10,107 nt of DNA from the NCBI GenBank assembly GCA_045616225.1, contig JAZLGI010000064.1:1-10107 (forward strand), given 5' to 3'. The notes beneath the pieces were generated by a model. The model saw only the letters and a program-made list of their open reading frames with translations. It was not told the origin of the DNA and did not search any database. Position numbers and translations under genes: made by a program. This DNA comes from JAZLGI01 sp045616225 (GTDB lineage: Bacteria > Spirochaetota > Spirochaetia > Sphaerochaetales > Sphaerochaetaceae). Shown here in pieces: positions 1-5,919 of the stretch (the first letter of the stretch is position 1; every line of letters begins with the position of its first letter).

Positions 1-156
1 AATGTTTTCTCTCTCCCGGGAATTGGCAAACTTATAACCACATCAATTTCTTCCAGAGATTTTCCTCTTCTTCAGGGACTAACACTTTATCTTGCAGTAA
101 TGACACTAACTGTAAACTTTATAGTTGATATTCTTTATTCACAAAGTAAAGAATAA
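1..156 (+). CDS. ABC transporter permease, OppB/DppB family, C-terminal 51 residues (partial)
   Basis: This is the end of a gene that enters from the left edge in frame 1 and stops at TAA 154-156. The visible peptide contains FSLPGIGKLI, then SRDFPLLQG, then a hydrophobic stretch and NFIVDILYS near the end. This is the characteristic C-terminus of the inner-membrane permease subunits of oligopeptide/dipeptide/nickel ABC importers (binding-protein-dependent transport family). The G-x-G-x-L and RDFP-x-x-QG pattern and the final NxxxDxxY segment are typical. The last transmembrane helix spans about residues 28-46 of the fragment. In this family such a gene is normally followed by a second permease and ATPases. 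Here a terminator follows instead, so this gene is the last of its operon or sits in an unusual order. The substrate cannot be read from the fragment. Family assignment is from recalled motif similarity. Confidence 0.8.
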   Translation, partial: NVFSLPGIGKLITTSISSRDFPLLQGLTLYLAVMTLTVNFIVDILYSQSKE

Positions 157-298
157 TAAGTAAAGTCAGATTTGGCAACAAATAAACTTTTTTCAAATTT
201 CTGTTTTTTTTGAACTTTTCTACTAGATTATTTTTACAAAATAGTACTATAATAGCTTAGAAATAGAAAAAACAAAGTTTTTTTTCATTTTCTCCAAC

Positions 299-342
299 AA
301 AAAAAAGGAAGGGCAGCCCAACACTGACCCTTCATTTTTTTT
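299..342. terminator. Bidirectional intrinsic terminator
   Basis: GAAGGG (308-313) pairs with CCCTTC (328-333), and CAG (314-316) pairs with CTG (324-326) across one bulged A. This gives a 9-bp stem with a 7-nt loop. Eight Ts follow on the plus strand (335-342) and eight As precede it (299-306), so it can work in both directions. It would end the permease operon coming from the left and back up the serC terminator for transcripts coming from the right. The stretch 157-298 between the permease and this hairpin is very AT-rich. It holds an isolated TATAAT (248-253) without a convincing -35, and a weak A/T hairpin at 267-283. I see no gene in it. Confidence 0.85.
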
Positions 343-374
343 ATTCAAGAGCAACTTTCAAATTCATTTTATTC

Positions 375-407
375 AAAAAAAAGTGACCAGAATTGCTTCC
401 GGTCACT
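375..407 (-). terminator. serC intrinsic terminator
   Basis: Read on the minus strand, AGTGACCGGAA pairs with TTCTGGTCACT through one G-U pair. This gives an 11-bp stem closed by a GCAA tetraloop (GNRA type), followed by seven Us (plus-strand A-run 375-381). It lies 26 bp after the serC stop codon. Together with the hairpin at 299-342 it gives serC two terminators in tandem. Confidence 0.92.
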
Positions 408-433
408 ACATAGGAATTTATTTTACGGCAAAA

Positions 434-1519
434 TTATTTGTGTTCAGCTTCAAACTTCTTAAGGAATTCAACAAGAGCAACAACACCTTCTTTTGGCATT
501 GCATTATAGATAGAAGCTCTAAGACCACCAACAGATTTGTGTCCCTTGAGGTTGTCATAGCCTGCAGCTTTTGTTGCTGCAACAACTTCTGCATCAAGTT
601 CTGCACTTTCTGTAACAAAAGGAATGTTCATGAGTGAACGATCTTTTTCTACAACAGTTCCTTTGAACATCTTTGAAGAATCAAGGAAATCATAGAAAAC
701 TTTTGCTTTATCTTTGTTGATTTCATCCATCTTCTTAAGACCGCCAATGCTCTTAAGATACTTGAAAACCTTTCCGCAGCAATAGATTGCCCAGCAGTTT
801 GGTGTGTTGTACATACTTCCGTTATCTGCATGGGTCTTGTACTGGAGATAAATAGGAAGCTTATCAAGATCATCTCTGATAAGGTCTTCGCGAATAATTA
901 CGACTACCATACCTGCAGGACCGACATTCTTCTGTACACCTGCATAAATAAGACCGTAATCAGAAACATTACATGGTCTTGAAAGGAACATTGAACTCTG
1001 GTCTGAAACAAGGATATGCCCCTTTGTGTTTGGAAGCTTATTCCATGTTGAACCGTGGATGGTTTCATTCTCACAAATGTAGACATAATCTGTATCTTCA
1101 GGAATGTCCAAATCAGAACAATCAGGAATGTATGTGTAGTTCTTATCTTTTGAAGATGCTGCAACAATTACTTCTCCGACTTTCTTTGCTTCTTTGATAG
1201 CTTTGCTTGACCAAGCACCTGTTTCTACATAGACGGCCTTACCGTTTTTCATAAGGTTCATAGGAATCATTGAGAACTGAAGTGTTGCACCGCCCTGAAT
1301 AAAGAGAACTTTATAATTATCTGGGATGCCCATAAGATCTCTGAGATCCTGTTCTGCATCATCTATAATCTGCTGATAAACCTTTGATCTGTGGCTCATT
1401 TCCATGACGCACATTCCACTCCCGCGGTAGTTCATCATTTCATCACGAATTTCTTCAAGAACAGGCTCCGGCATCATTGCAGGACCTGCAGAAAAATTAA
1501 AAGTACGACCGAATTTCAC
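434..1519 (-). CDS. serC: Phosphoserine aminotransferase (EC 2.6.1.52)
   Basis: This cytosolic PLP enzyme converts 3-phosphohydroxypyruvate and glutamate to 3-phosphoserine and 2-oxoglutarate, the second step of serine synthesis. It can also act in pyridoxal-phosphate synthesis. The 361-residue length matches the family. Visible signatures are NFSAGPA at 8-14, the cofactor-phosphate loop GGATLQF at 76-82, and the Schiff-base lysine K197 within GVQKNVGPAG. Also present are HADNGSMYNTP at 230-240 and the C-terminal substrate-binding segment GHKSVGGLRASIYNA at 326-340. All expected residues are present, so the enzyme looks functional. The start is GTG at 1517-1519, supported by a strong CGGAGGG ribosome site (1526-1532, minus strand) 6 nt upstream and by the family N-terminus. 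No serA or serB is adjacent, and terminators bound the gene, so it is probably monocistronic. Confidence 0.97.
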   Translation of the reverse strand: MKFGRTFNFSAGPAMMPEPVLEEIRDEMMNYRGSGMCVMEMSHRSKVYQQIIDDAEQDLRDLMGIPDNYKVLFIQGGATLQFSMIPMNLMKNGKAVYVETGAWSSKAIKEAKKVGEVIVAASSKDKNYTYIPDCSDLDIPEDTDYVYICENETIHGSTWNKLPNTKGHILVSDQSSMFLSRPCNVSDYGLIYAGVQKNVGPAGMVVVIIREDLIRDDLDKLPIYLQYKTHADNGSMYNTPNCWAIYCCGKVFKYLKSIGGLKKMDEINKDKAKVFYDFLDSSKMFKGTVVEKDRSLMNIPFVTESAELDAEVVAATKAAGYDNLKGHKSVGGLRASIYNAMPKEGVVALVEFLKKFEAEHK

Positions 1520-1575
1520 AATACACCCTCCGTTGTATTTATCACTTGAGAAAGAAATCTTTCCTTATTTAGGAT

Positions 1576-1610
1576 ATTATACGAGTCTTTAAATTACAAC
1601 TGTAATTATA
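1576..1610 (-). promoter_or_regulatory. Candidate -10 elements for serC
   Basis: Two exact TATAAT hexamers occur on the minus strand upstream of serC, at 1605-1610 and 1576-1581. The distal one is preceded by TGCG, close to an extended -10. Neither has a good -35 at 15-18 bp, so which one is used cannot be decided. The leader would be roughly 50-80 nt and contains the GGAGG ribosome site. The rest of the 217-bp serC/ATPase gap shows no gene. Confidence 0.4.
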
Positions 1611-1700
1611 CGCAAGATACATTCAAAAAATTAAGGAATTCCTCAATAGTAATTGCAAACTTTAAGTTGAACCTAAAATTTCTGTCACAATATTTCAAAG

Positions 1701-1729
1701 TTGACCATCTTTGATACTGTTTGTAAACT
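1701..1729 (+). promoter_or_regulatory. Promoter of the AAA+ ATPase gene
   Basis: TTGACC (1701-1706, 5 of 6 consensus) is followed by a 17-bp spacer and TAAACT (1724-1729, 4 of 6). Initiation about 7 nt after the -10 would fall at 1735-1737, that is on or next to the ATG at 1737. If so, the transcript is leaderless. It also means the TTG at 1701, the first possible start in the frame, is more likely a -35 box than a start codon. Confidence 0.5.
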
Positions 1730-1736
1730 AAAGGTC

Positions 1737-2630
1737 ATGGACAACTTCAACGCAATTATGGATCTTGCTTTTGATTTTATATTCTTTGCCGCTGTTGGCT
1801 TTGGTATTGTAAAGCTCATATCTTTTTCTTCTAAAACTTTTAAAGTGGTTCGTCATACAGGTGTTCACTTTTCTGACATAGCAGGAATGGAAACAATAAA
1901 ACAGGAAATGATGTATGTTGTGGACATTCTCAAAAACCGTGAGAAATACGAAAAACAGGGAATCAGACAAGTAAAAGGAATAATCCTTGAGGGACTTCCG
2001 GGAAATGGAAAGACTATGTTTGCAAAGGCTCTTGCAGAAGAAGCAAAAGTAAAATTCATTGCAACAAAAGGTGCAGATTTTCAAGGTGCAATCATGTCAC
2101 TCAGCGCTTTTAAAGTAAAAATGCTTTTTAAAAAGGCAAGAGCAAACAAACCTTGCATTGTATTCATTGATGAATTTGACTCAATTGGAGAAAGACGAAA
2201 TTACAACGGAAGCGGAATAGATAAAGAAAACAACAGAATGCTCACTACTCTGCTTAATGAAATGGATGGTTTTAAGCCCTCAAGCGGAATTATGGTCATA
2301 GCCGCCACTAATTCATATCAGAGTTTGGATCCTGCACTTGTCCGTCCTGGACGTTTTGACATCAAATACACAATAGGAAACCCTGATGCAGAAACAAGAG
2401 CTCAATTAATCAAAATCTATTCAAAGGGAAAAACCTTCTCTGCTGACTTATCTCCGTCTTTGCTTACTTTGGCAACCGAAGGATTGTCTTGCAGTGCAAT
2501 TGAAACTTTATTGAATGAAGCACAAACTCTGGCTTCTATGTCAGACAAGAAAGAAATAAATACAGCCTGTCTCTTAGCTTCCGCTCAAAAAACAGGCTGT
2601 AAATTACGCGTCCAAGTCAAACGCATTTAG
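1737..2630 (+). CDS. Membrane-anchored FtsH-like AAA+ ATPase without peptidase domain
   Basis: The 297-residue protein has one transmembrane segment at about residues 8-29 and then a single AAA+ module most like that of FtsH. Walker A is GLPGNGKT (86-93) and Walker B is IVFIDE (141-146). The second region of homology runs from NNRMLTTLLNEMDGF through AATN to VRPGRFD, with sensor-1 N192 and arginine fingers R203 and R206. ATP hydrolysis therefore looks intact. FtsH continues for over 250 residues into a zinc protease with HEXXH. This protein stops after the small helical AAA lid, so it cannot be a protease. The pore-loop position, FVG in FtsH, reads roughly IMS. Unfolding or remodelling of a membrane partner is possible, but no partner is visible nearby. 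The start at ATG 1737 was chosen although AAAGG sits only 2 nt upstream. TTG 1701 (309 aa) and ATG 1758 are alternatives. The end overlaps the convergent gene by 4 bp. Confidence 0.85.
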   Translation: MDNFNAIMDLAFDFIFFAAVGFGIVKLISFSSKTFKVVRHTGVHFSDIAGMETIKQEMMYVVDILKNREKYEKQGIRQVKGIILEGLPGNGKTMFAKALAEEAKVKFIATKGADFQGAIMSLSAFKVKMLFKKARANKPCIVFIDEFDSIGERRNYNGSGIDKENNRMLTTLLNEMDGFKPSSGIMVIAATNSYQSLDPALVRPGRFDIKYTIGNPDAETRAQLIKIYSKGKTFSADLSPSLLTLATEGLSCSAIETLLNEAQTLASMSDKKEINTACLLASAQKTGCKLRVQVKRI

Positions 2631-2851
2631 TTGATTTCATTAAGATACTCTTTTAATTTTGCCAACTCTTCTTCAGAAAGGGTAATTCCTTTTCCTGGTT
2701 GAGCATGCTCTGGATCCCAGTGTCTAATATCATATCTAAGAAAAGGCTCACCCTTATCCGGCAACCACTTTACCAAAGTAAACTCGATTGCCCACCCGGA
2801 TTTTGTTTTAGACAGTTCTCCAAAGTTCTTGACTATCTCAAATTTCATCAT
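2627..2851 (-). CDS. YdbC/PC4-family single-stranded nucleic-acid-binding protein
   Basis: This is a 74-residue soluble protein. After KFEIVKNFGELS come alternating beta-strand segments (GWAIEFTLVKW, FLRYDIRHW), the conserved tail PGKGITLSEEE and a terminal helix. This is the pattern of the small bacterial homologues of the transcription coactivator PC4/p15, known as YdbC-like proteins. They form dimers that bind single-stranded DNA with little sequence preference. Length and motif order match the family throughout. The cellular role of bacterial members is not well fixed; transcription, replication or repair support are all possible. Start: ATG at 2849-2851 with GGAGG (2860-2864, minus strand) 8 nt upstream. 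An in-frame ATG directly after it is a poorer fit. The gene runs tail-to-tail into the ATPase gene and their stops overlap in TTAG. It needs its own promoter because a terminator at 3132-3173 shields it from the topoisomerase gene. Confidence 0.85.
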   Translation of the reverse strand: MMKFEIVKNFGELSKTKSGWAIEFTLVKWLPDKGEPFLRYDIRHWDPEHAQPGKGITLSEEELAKLKEYLNEIN

Positions 2852-2864
2852 AGCTTAAACCTCC

Positions 2865-3131
2865 ACACCAGAAGCGCAAGTGTTATACATAAATATAATA
2901 TAAATAACTTATGGTAAAGTAGAAATGAATACTTTATGAATATGTATTCAGTTTTTGAATATCGATATTTATTTTCTGAAAACAAAACAATTTATCTTGT
3001 AGTTCAGGATCTAATTATTAAAAATCGTTTTTTGTATCTTCTCAATTTTTCTATTCTATTTTGAGGAAAGTCAAAATTCTTTCTGTTTTTAGACAGATTC
3101 TAACTTTTTGTATAAAAATGATAAAATTTGC
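2865..3131. other. AT-rich intergenic stretch with small dyads, no convincing gene
   Basis: This lies between the ribosome site of the ydbC-like gene and the topoisomerase terminator. It must hold the minus-strand promoter for the ydbC-like gene. Candidates are weak: TATAAC at 2882-2887 without a good -35, and TTGACT at 3069-3074 without a good -10. It contains an inverted repeat TGAATAC/GTATTCA (2926-2932 and 2944-2950) and the perfect 12-bp palindrome AATATCGATATT (2958-2969). A 42-codon open frame (2936-3064, +) has no ribosome site, resembles nothing I know, and is probably chance. Confidence 0.5.
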
Positions 3132-3173
3132 AAAAAAAAGAGGAAGAAAGACACCCCTTCTGCCTTTCTTCCT
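3132..3173 (-). terminator. Topoisomerase III gene terminator
   Basis: On the minus strand, AGGAAGAAAG pairs perfectly with CTTTCTTCCT (3164-3173 with 3141-3150) around a 13-nt loop. A C and then eight Us follow (plus-strand A-run 3132-3139). It lies about 80 bp beyond the topoisomerase stop and ends that transcript before the ydbC-like gene. Confidence 0.9.
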
Positions 3174-3255
3174 TGTTGGAGAAAAATGAAAAAAACTATA
3201 ATTCGTTCTTTCTGGCTACACTATAGCAAACAAAGTGCGACAAACCTGCGACAAA

Positions 3256-5559
3256 TTATCTATTTTTTTCACTTTTTTTTATTTTTTTTTCTTCATCTCG
3301 TTTTTTTCGTTCTTCACTTGCTCTCAAGAAGTCTGCAAACGTCCCTCCTTCAGAAGAATAAGATGTATGTTTCTTATAATTCTCCTGAGAAGTTTTATGA
3401 GTAAAATCACGTTTTTCCTGTCTTGGAGGTCTGTAATGACTTGGTTTGACAACCTCTGTTACTGTTTCCCATTTTATCTCAGGAACAACAGCCTTTACTG
3501 CAGATTTACGGATAACAACTTTTTTTCTGCCGTCCGCACCAGGACTTGCTACAGCTATTACCTTCTTGGTAGGAGATGCACTTGCATGTGTGACAATTGG
3601 AGCAGATTCAACCTTCTTCTTTGAAAGCATCTCTTCATAACCGCATGAGAAACGTTGGCATACATAATGAATTCTTTCGTACTCATCTACAACTTTGACC
3701 ATAGGCCATTGGCAGTGAGGACATTTTTTCTCTTCCTCTCCCATGAGATTTGGATTAAACCTTTCTCTGTTTGCAACGACCTGGTTAACAAGGTCTGTTG
3801 CATTTTTCTTGATGTCTGCAATAAACGGCAGCTCACTTCCGTTGCCATTTGAGATTTCAAACAATCTTTGTTCCCATCGGCCTGTTAACTCTGCACTCTT
3901 AAGTTGCTGAGGAACCAATCTTACAAGTTCACGTCCTTTTGCTGTTGGCCAAAGCTCCTTACCATGACGTTCTATGCAGTTGTTTTGAATTAACTTTTCT
4001 ATGATATCTGCCCTGGTTGCAGGAGTTCCCAGTCCATTTTCCAGACGTTTTTTAAGTTCTGCATCTTCGACAAACTTTCCGGCATGTTCCATTGCATAAA
4101 GAAGATCTGCTTCTGTATATCTGTCAGGAGGTAAAGTTGCATTGCGTTTGACAACAACGTCCTTAATTGTAATCTCACTTCCCTCTTTGAGAAAAACAAG
4201 ACCAGTTTCCTGTTCTTCAGTAGTATCCTGTGTTACGGCACTTCTTCTTCCGATATCACGCGCAACATCTCTCCAACCTTGTTTTACAGGCACAGTGAGC
4301 CTTGCAATAAACTTTTCTCCCTCAACTTCTGCTTCAAGTGTTGTTGTCTTATATTCATAATCAGGAGAAATTGTTTCCAGAAAACGTGTGATAATAAGTT
4401 CCCAAAGAGCTTTCTCATCATTTGAAAGTTTGGAAAGATCAACTTTTTGCTCTGTTGGTAAAAGTGCATGGTGGTCTGACACCATTTCGTTATTTACCAA
4501 ACGTGACAAATCTGTTCTTATTCCGGTTTTCATATATTCAGAAGCTCTGCCCCAGAACGGAGTATTAGTAAGCGCTATAAGACGTTGCGGGAATGTTGGT
4601 ACTATATCGTCTGTAATATATCTGCTGTCTGTTCTAGGGTATGTAACAATTTTGTAAACTTCGTACAATCGTTGAAGAATATCCAGAGTATCTTTTGCTG
4701 AGAAACCCAAAATATTGTTTGCATCTCTCTGAAGCTCTGTAAGATCGTAAGCCAATGGCGGTTTCTCTGTTTTAGGAACAGCTACAACTTTTGTTACTTT
4801 TCCGCATGCATTTCTAAGTTTATCTTCAAGTTCTTTTGCTTTTGCTTCTTCTGTTATCTTAATTGTATTATCTGCGGAATACCATGAAGCCTTAAACGAT
4901 CCGAAATCTGCCTTGACAGTCCAATAGAAACGTCCGGCAAAGCTTTCTATCTCATCTTCTCTTGAAGTAATAAGTGCAAGTGTAGGTGTCTGAACTCTTC
5001 CGGCACTAAGGCGTGTATCAAAGTGACAACTCATTGCCCTACTAACATTGTATCCAATGTACCAATCTGCAAAAGAACGGCTCTCTGCTGCAGCATATAG
5101 TCTGTCATAATCTTTTCCAGGTTTAAGATTGGCAAAGCCCTCTTTTATTGCCATATCTGTTTGGCTGCTTATCCAGAGTCTTTTGGTAGGCTTTGTGCAA
5201 TGGGCTTGTTTTAAAATCCATCTCGCAACAAGTTCACCTTCTCTTCCGGCATCTGTCGCAATAATGACACAATCTACATCTTCTCTGTCCAAAAGAGATT
5301 TTACAACTTCATACTGCTCTTTTGTTTTGTCTATGACCATTGTATCAAGAGTATCAGGCAACATAGGTAAATTCTTTAGTGACCATCTTTTATACTCATC
5401 TCCGTAATAATCAGGAGGACATAGAGTAACCAAATGCCCCAATGCCCATGTGACAATATAAGAGTCATTTTCCAAATATTTTCCGTGATTTACACATCCG
5501 AGAACTCTGGCGAGTTCCTTACCAACGCTTGGTTTTTCAGCAAGAACTAGGTTTTTCAT
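3256..5559 (-). CDS. topB: DNA topoisomerase III (type IA)
   Basis: The 767-residue protein is a type IA topoisomerase, which cuts one DNA strand through a tyrosine and passes the other, resolving replication and recombination intermediates. The Toprim domain carries E8 in LAEKPSVGKE and TDAGREGEL (D103, R106, E107, E109), the variant found in Bacillus-type TopB. SAGRVQTPTLALI follows at about 185-197. The catalytic tyrosine is Y307 in VTYPRTDSR. DHHALLPT, LTGRWEQRL and GLGTPATRADIIEKLI complete the core. One four-cysteine zinc ribbon is present (C613, C616, C634, C639). After it comes a long lysine-rich, low-complexity tail (about 642-767). The start ATG at 5557-5559 gives the family N-terminus MKNLVLAEKPSV. 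A TTG 24 bp upstream would add 8 residues unlike the family. No ribosome site is well placed, and the promoter suggests a leaderless transcript. A 9-bp tandem repeat (TGCGACAAA, 3236-3255) lies at and just beyond the 3' end. Confidence 0.95.
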   Translation of the reverse strand: MKNLVLAEKPSVGKELARVLGCVNHGKYLENDSYIVTWALGHLVTLCPPDYYGDEYKRWSLKNLPMLPDTLDTMVIDKTKEQYEVVKSLLDREDVDCVIIATDAGREGELVARWILKQAHCTKPTKRLWISSQTDMAIKEGFANLKPGKDYDRLYAAAESRSFADWYIGYNVSRAMSCHFDTRLSAGRVQTPTLALITSREDEIESFAGRFYWTVKADFGSFKASWYSADNTIKITEEAKAKELEDKLRNACGKVTKVVAVPKTEKPPLAYDLTELQRDANNILGFSAKDTLDILQRLYEVYKIVTYPRTDSRYITDDIVPTFPQRLIALTNTPFWGRASEYMKTGIRTDLSRLVNNEMVSDHHALLPTEQKVDLSKLSNDEKALWELIITRFLETISPDYEYKTTTLEAEVEGEKFIARLTVPVKQGWRDVARDIGRRSAVTQDTTEEQETGLVFLKEGSEITIKDVVVKRNATLPPDRYTEADLLYAMEHAGKFVEDAELKKRLENGLGTPATRADIIEKLIQNNCIERHGKELWPTAKGRELVRLVPQQLKSAELTGRWEQRLFEISNGNGSELPFIADIKKNATDLVNQVVANRERFNPNLMGEEEKKCPHCQWPMVKVVDEYERIHYVCQRFSCGYEEMLSKKKVESAPIVTHASASPTKKVIAVASPGADGRKKVVIRKSAVKAVVPEIKWETVTEVVKPSHYRPPRQEKRDFTHKTSQENYKKHTSYSSEGGTFADFLRASEERKKRDEEKKIKKSEKNR

Positions 5560-5567
5560 ATGATGAA

Positions 5568-5596
5568 AATATACTCCAAACAAAAATATTTGCCAA
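5568..5596 (-). promoter_or_regulatory. topB promoter
   Basis: On the minus strand, TTGGCA (5591-5596, 5 of 6) is followed by a 17-bp spacer and TATATT (5568-5573, 5 of 6). Initiation about 7 nt further would fall near 5561, only 1-3 nt before the ATG at 5559. The only GGAG nearby lies 14 nt upstream of the ATG, inside the promoter. It would not be in the transcript. Confidence 0.65.
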
Positions 5597-5625
5597 TTGA
5601 CCTATGCAAAACAATAACTTATTAT
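5597..5625 (+). promoter_or_regulatory. Ferredoxin promoter
   Basis: TTGACC (5597-5602, 5 of 6), a 17-bp spacer and TATTAT (5620-5625, 5 of 6) give a near-consensus sigma-70 type promoter. The predicted start near 5632 yields a leader of about 23 nt containing GAAGGAG (5641-5647). Its -35 directly abuts the -35 of the divergent topB promoter. Confidence 0.75.
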
Positions 5626-5654
5626 TGATTTATCTTTCTAGAAGGAGATTTTGT

Positions 5655-5822
5655 ATGGCTTACAGAATTACTGATGCTTGTGCTGCTTGTGGAACATGTG
5701 CCGGCGAATGCCCTTGTGAAGCAATTAGCGAAGGTGACATCTATGTAATCGACCAGGACAAGTGTGCCGGTTGCGGAACTTGCGCAAATGTTTGCCCGGT
5801 TGGTGCTATCGTAGAAGAATAA
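5655..5822 (+). CDS. 2[4Fe-4S] ferredoxin, clostridial type
   Basis: This 55-residue soluble electron carrier has two CxxCxxCxxxC motifs: C9, C12, C15, C19 and C37, C40, C43, C47. By the family rule, cluster I is bound by C9, C12, C15 and C47, and cluster II by C37, C40, C43 and C19. CP follows the last cysteine of each motif, as usual. An extra C21 follows the first CP. It passes low-potential electrons between enzymes such as pyruvate:ferredoxin oxidoreductase, hydrogenases or Rnf complexes, which fits an anaerobic host. Start: ATG 5655, 7 nt after GAAGGAG. A longer in-frame start at 5604 lies inside the promoter and is rejected. The gene has its own promoter and terminator and is monocistronic. 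It appears to be the last host gene before the integrated element. Confidence 0.95.
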   Translation: MAYRITDACAACGTCAGECPCEAISEGDIYVIDQDKCAGCGTCANVCPVGAIVEE

Positions 5823-5844
5823 CACTGCTCGATTACATTAGCCC

Positions 5845-5878
5845 AACAAGTCTTTACACTGTAAGGACTTGTTTTTTT
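5845..5878 (+). terminator. Ferredoxin terminator
   Basis: AACAAGTC (5845-5852) pairs with GACTTGTT (5866-5873). The stem continues through a T-G pair and TTAC/GTAA, giving 13 bp with a 3-nt loop, and seven Ts follow (5872-5878). It also lies beside the presumed border of the integrated element, so part of it could belong to an attachment site. No second copy is in the window to test this. Confidence 0.93.
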
Positions 5879-5919
5879 ATGCTTATATTCTACAGAAACA
5901 GAATTGAAACATTTTTTAA

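Noticed and set aside
383..1197. Open frames on the plus strand and in other minus frames over serC
   Set aside because: They lie wholly within or across a gene with clear family motifs, have no ribosome sites and resemble nothing; they are shadows of serC.
2936..3064. 42-codon plus-strand open frame
   Set aside because: It has no ribosome site, is very AT-rich, has no recognisable sequence, and is open mainly because of low GC.
3236..3255. Tandem TGCGACAAA repeat as a mobile-element trace or iteron
   Set aside because: There are only two 9-bp copies at and just past the end of topB, with nothing else supporting an element or origin there.
3108..3404. 98-codon plus-strand open frame over the topoisomerase 3' end
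   Set aside because: It runs through the terminator hairpin and antisense to the topoisomerase tail. Its phenylalanine runs are the complement of the lysine-rich tail.
5604..5654. Longer N-terminus for the ferredoxin
   Set aside because: The ATG at 5604 lies inside the promoter spacer. The ATG at 5655 has an ideal ribosome site and gives the standard ferredoxin N-terminus.
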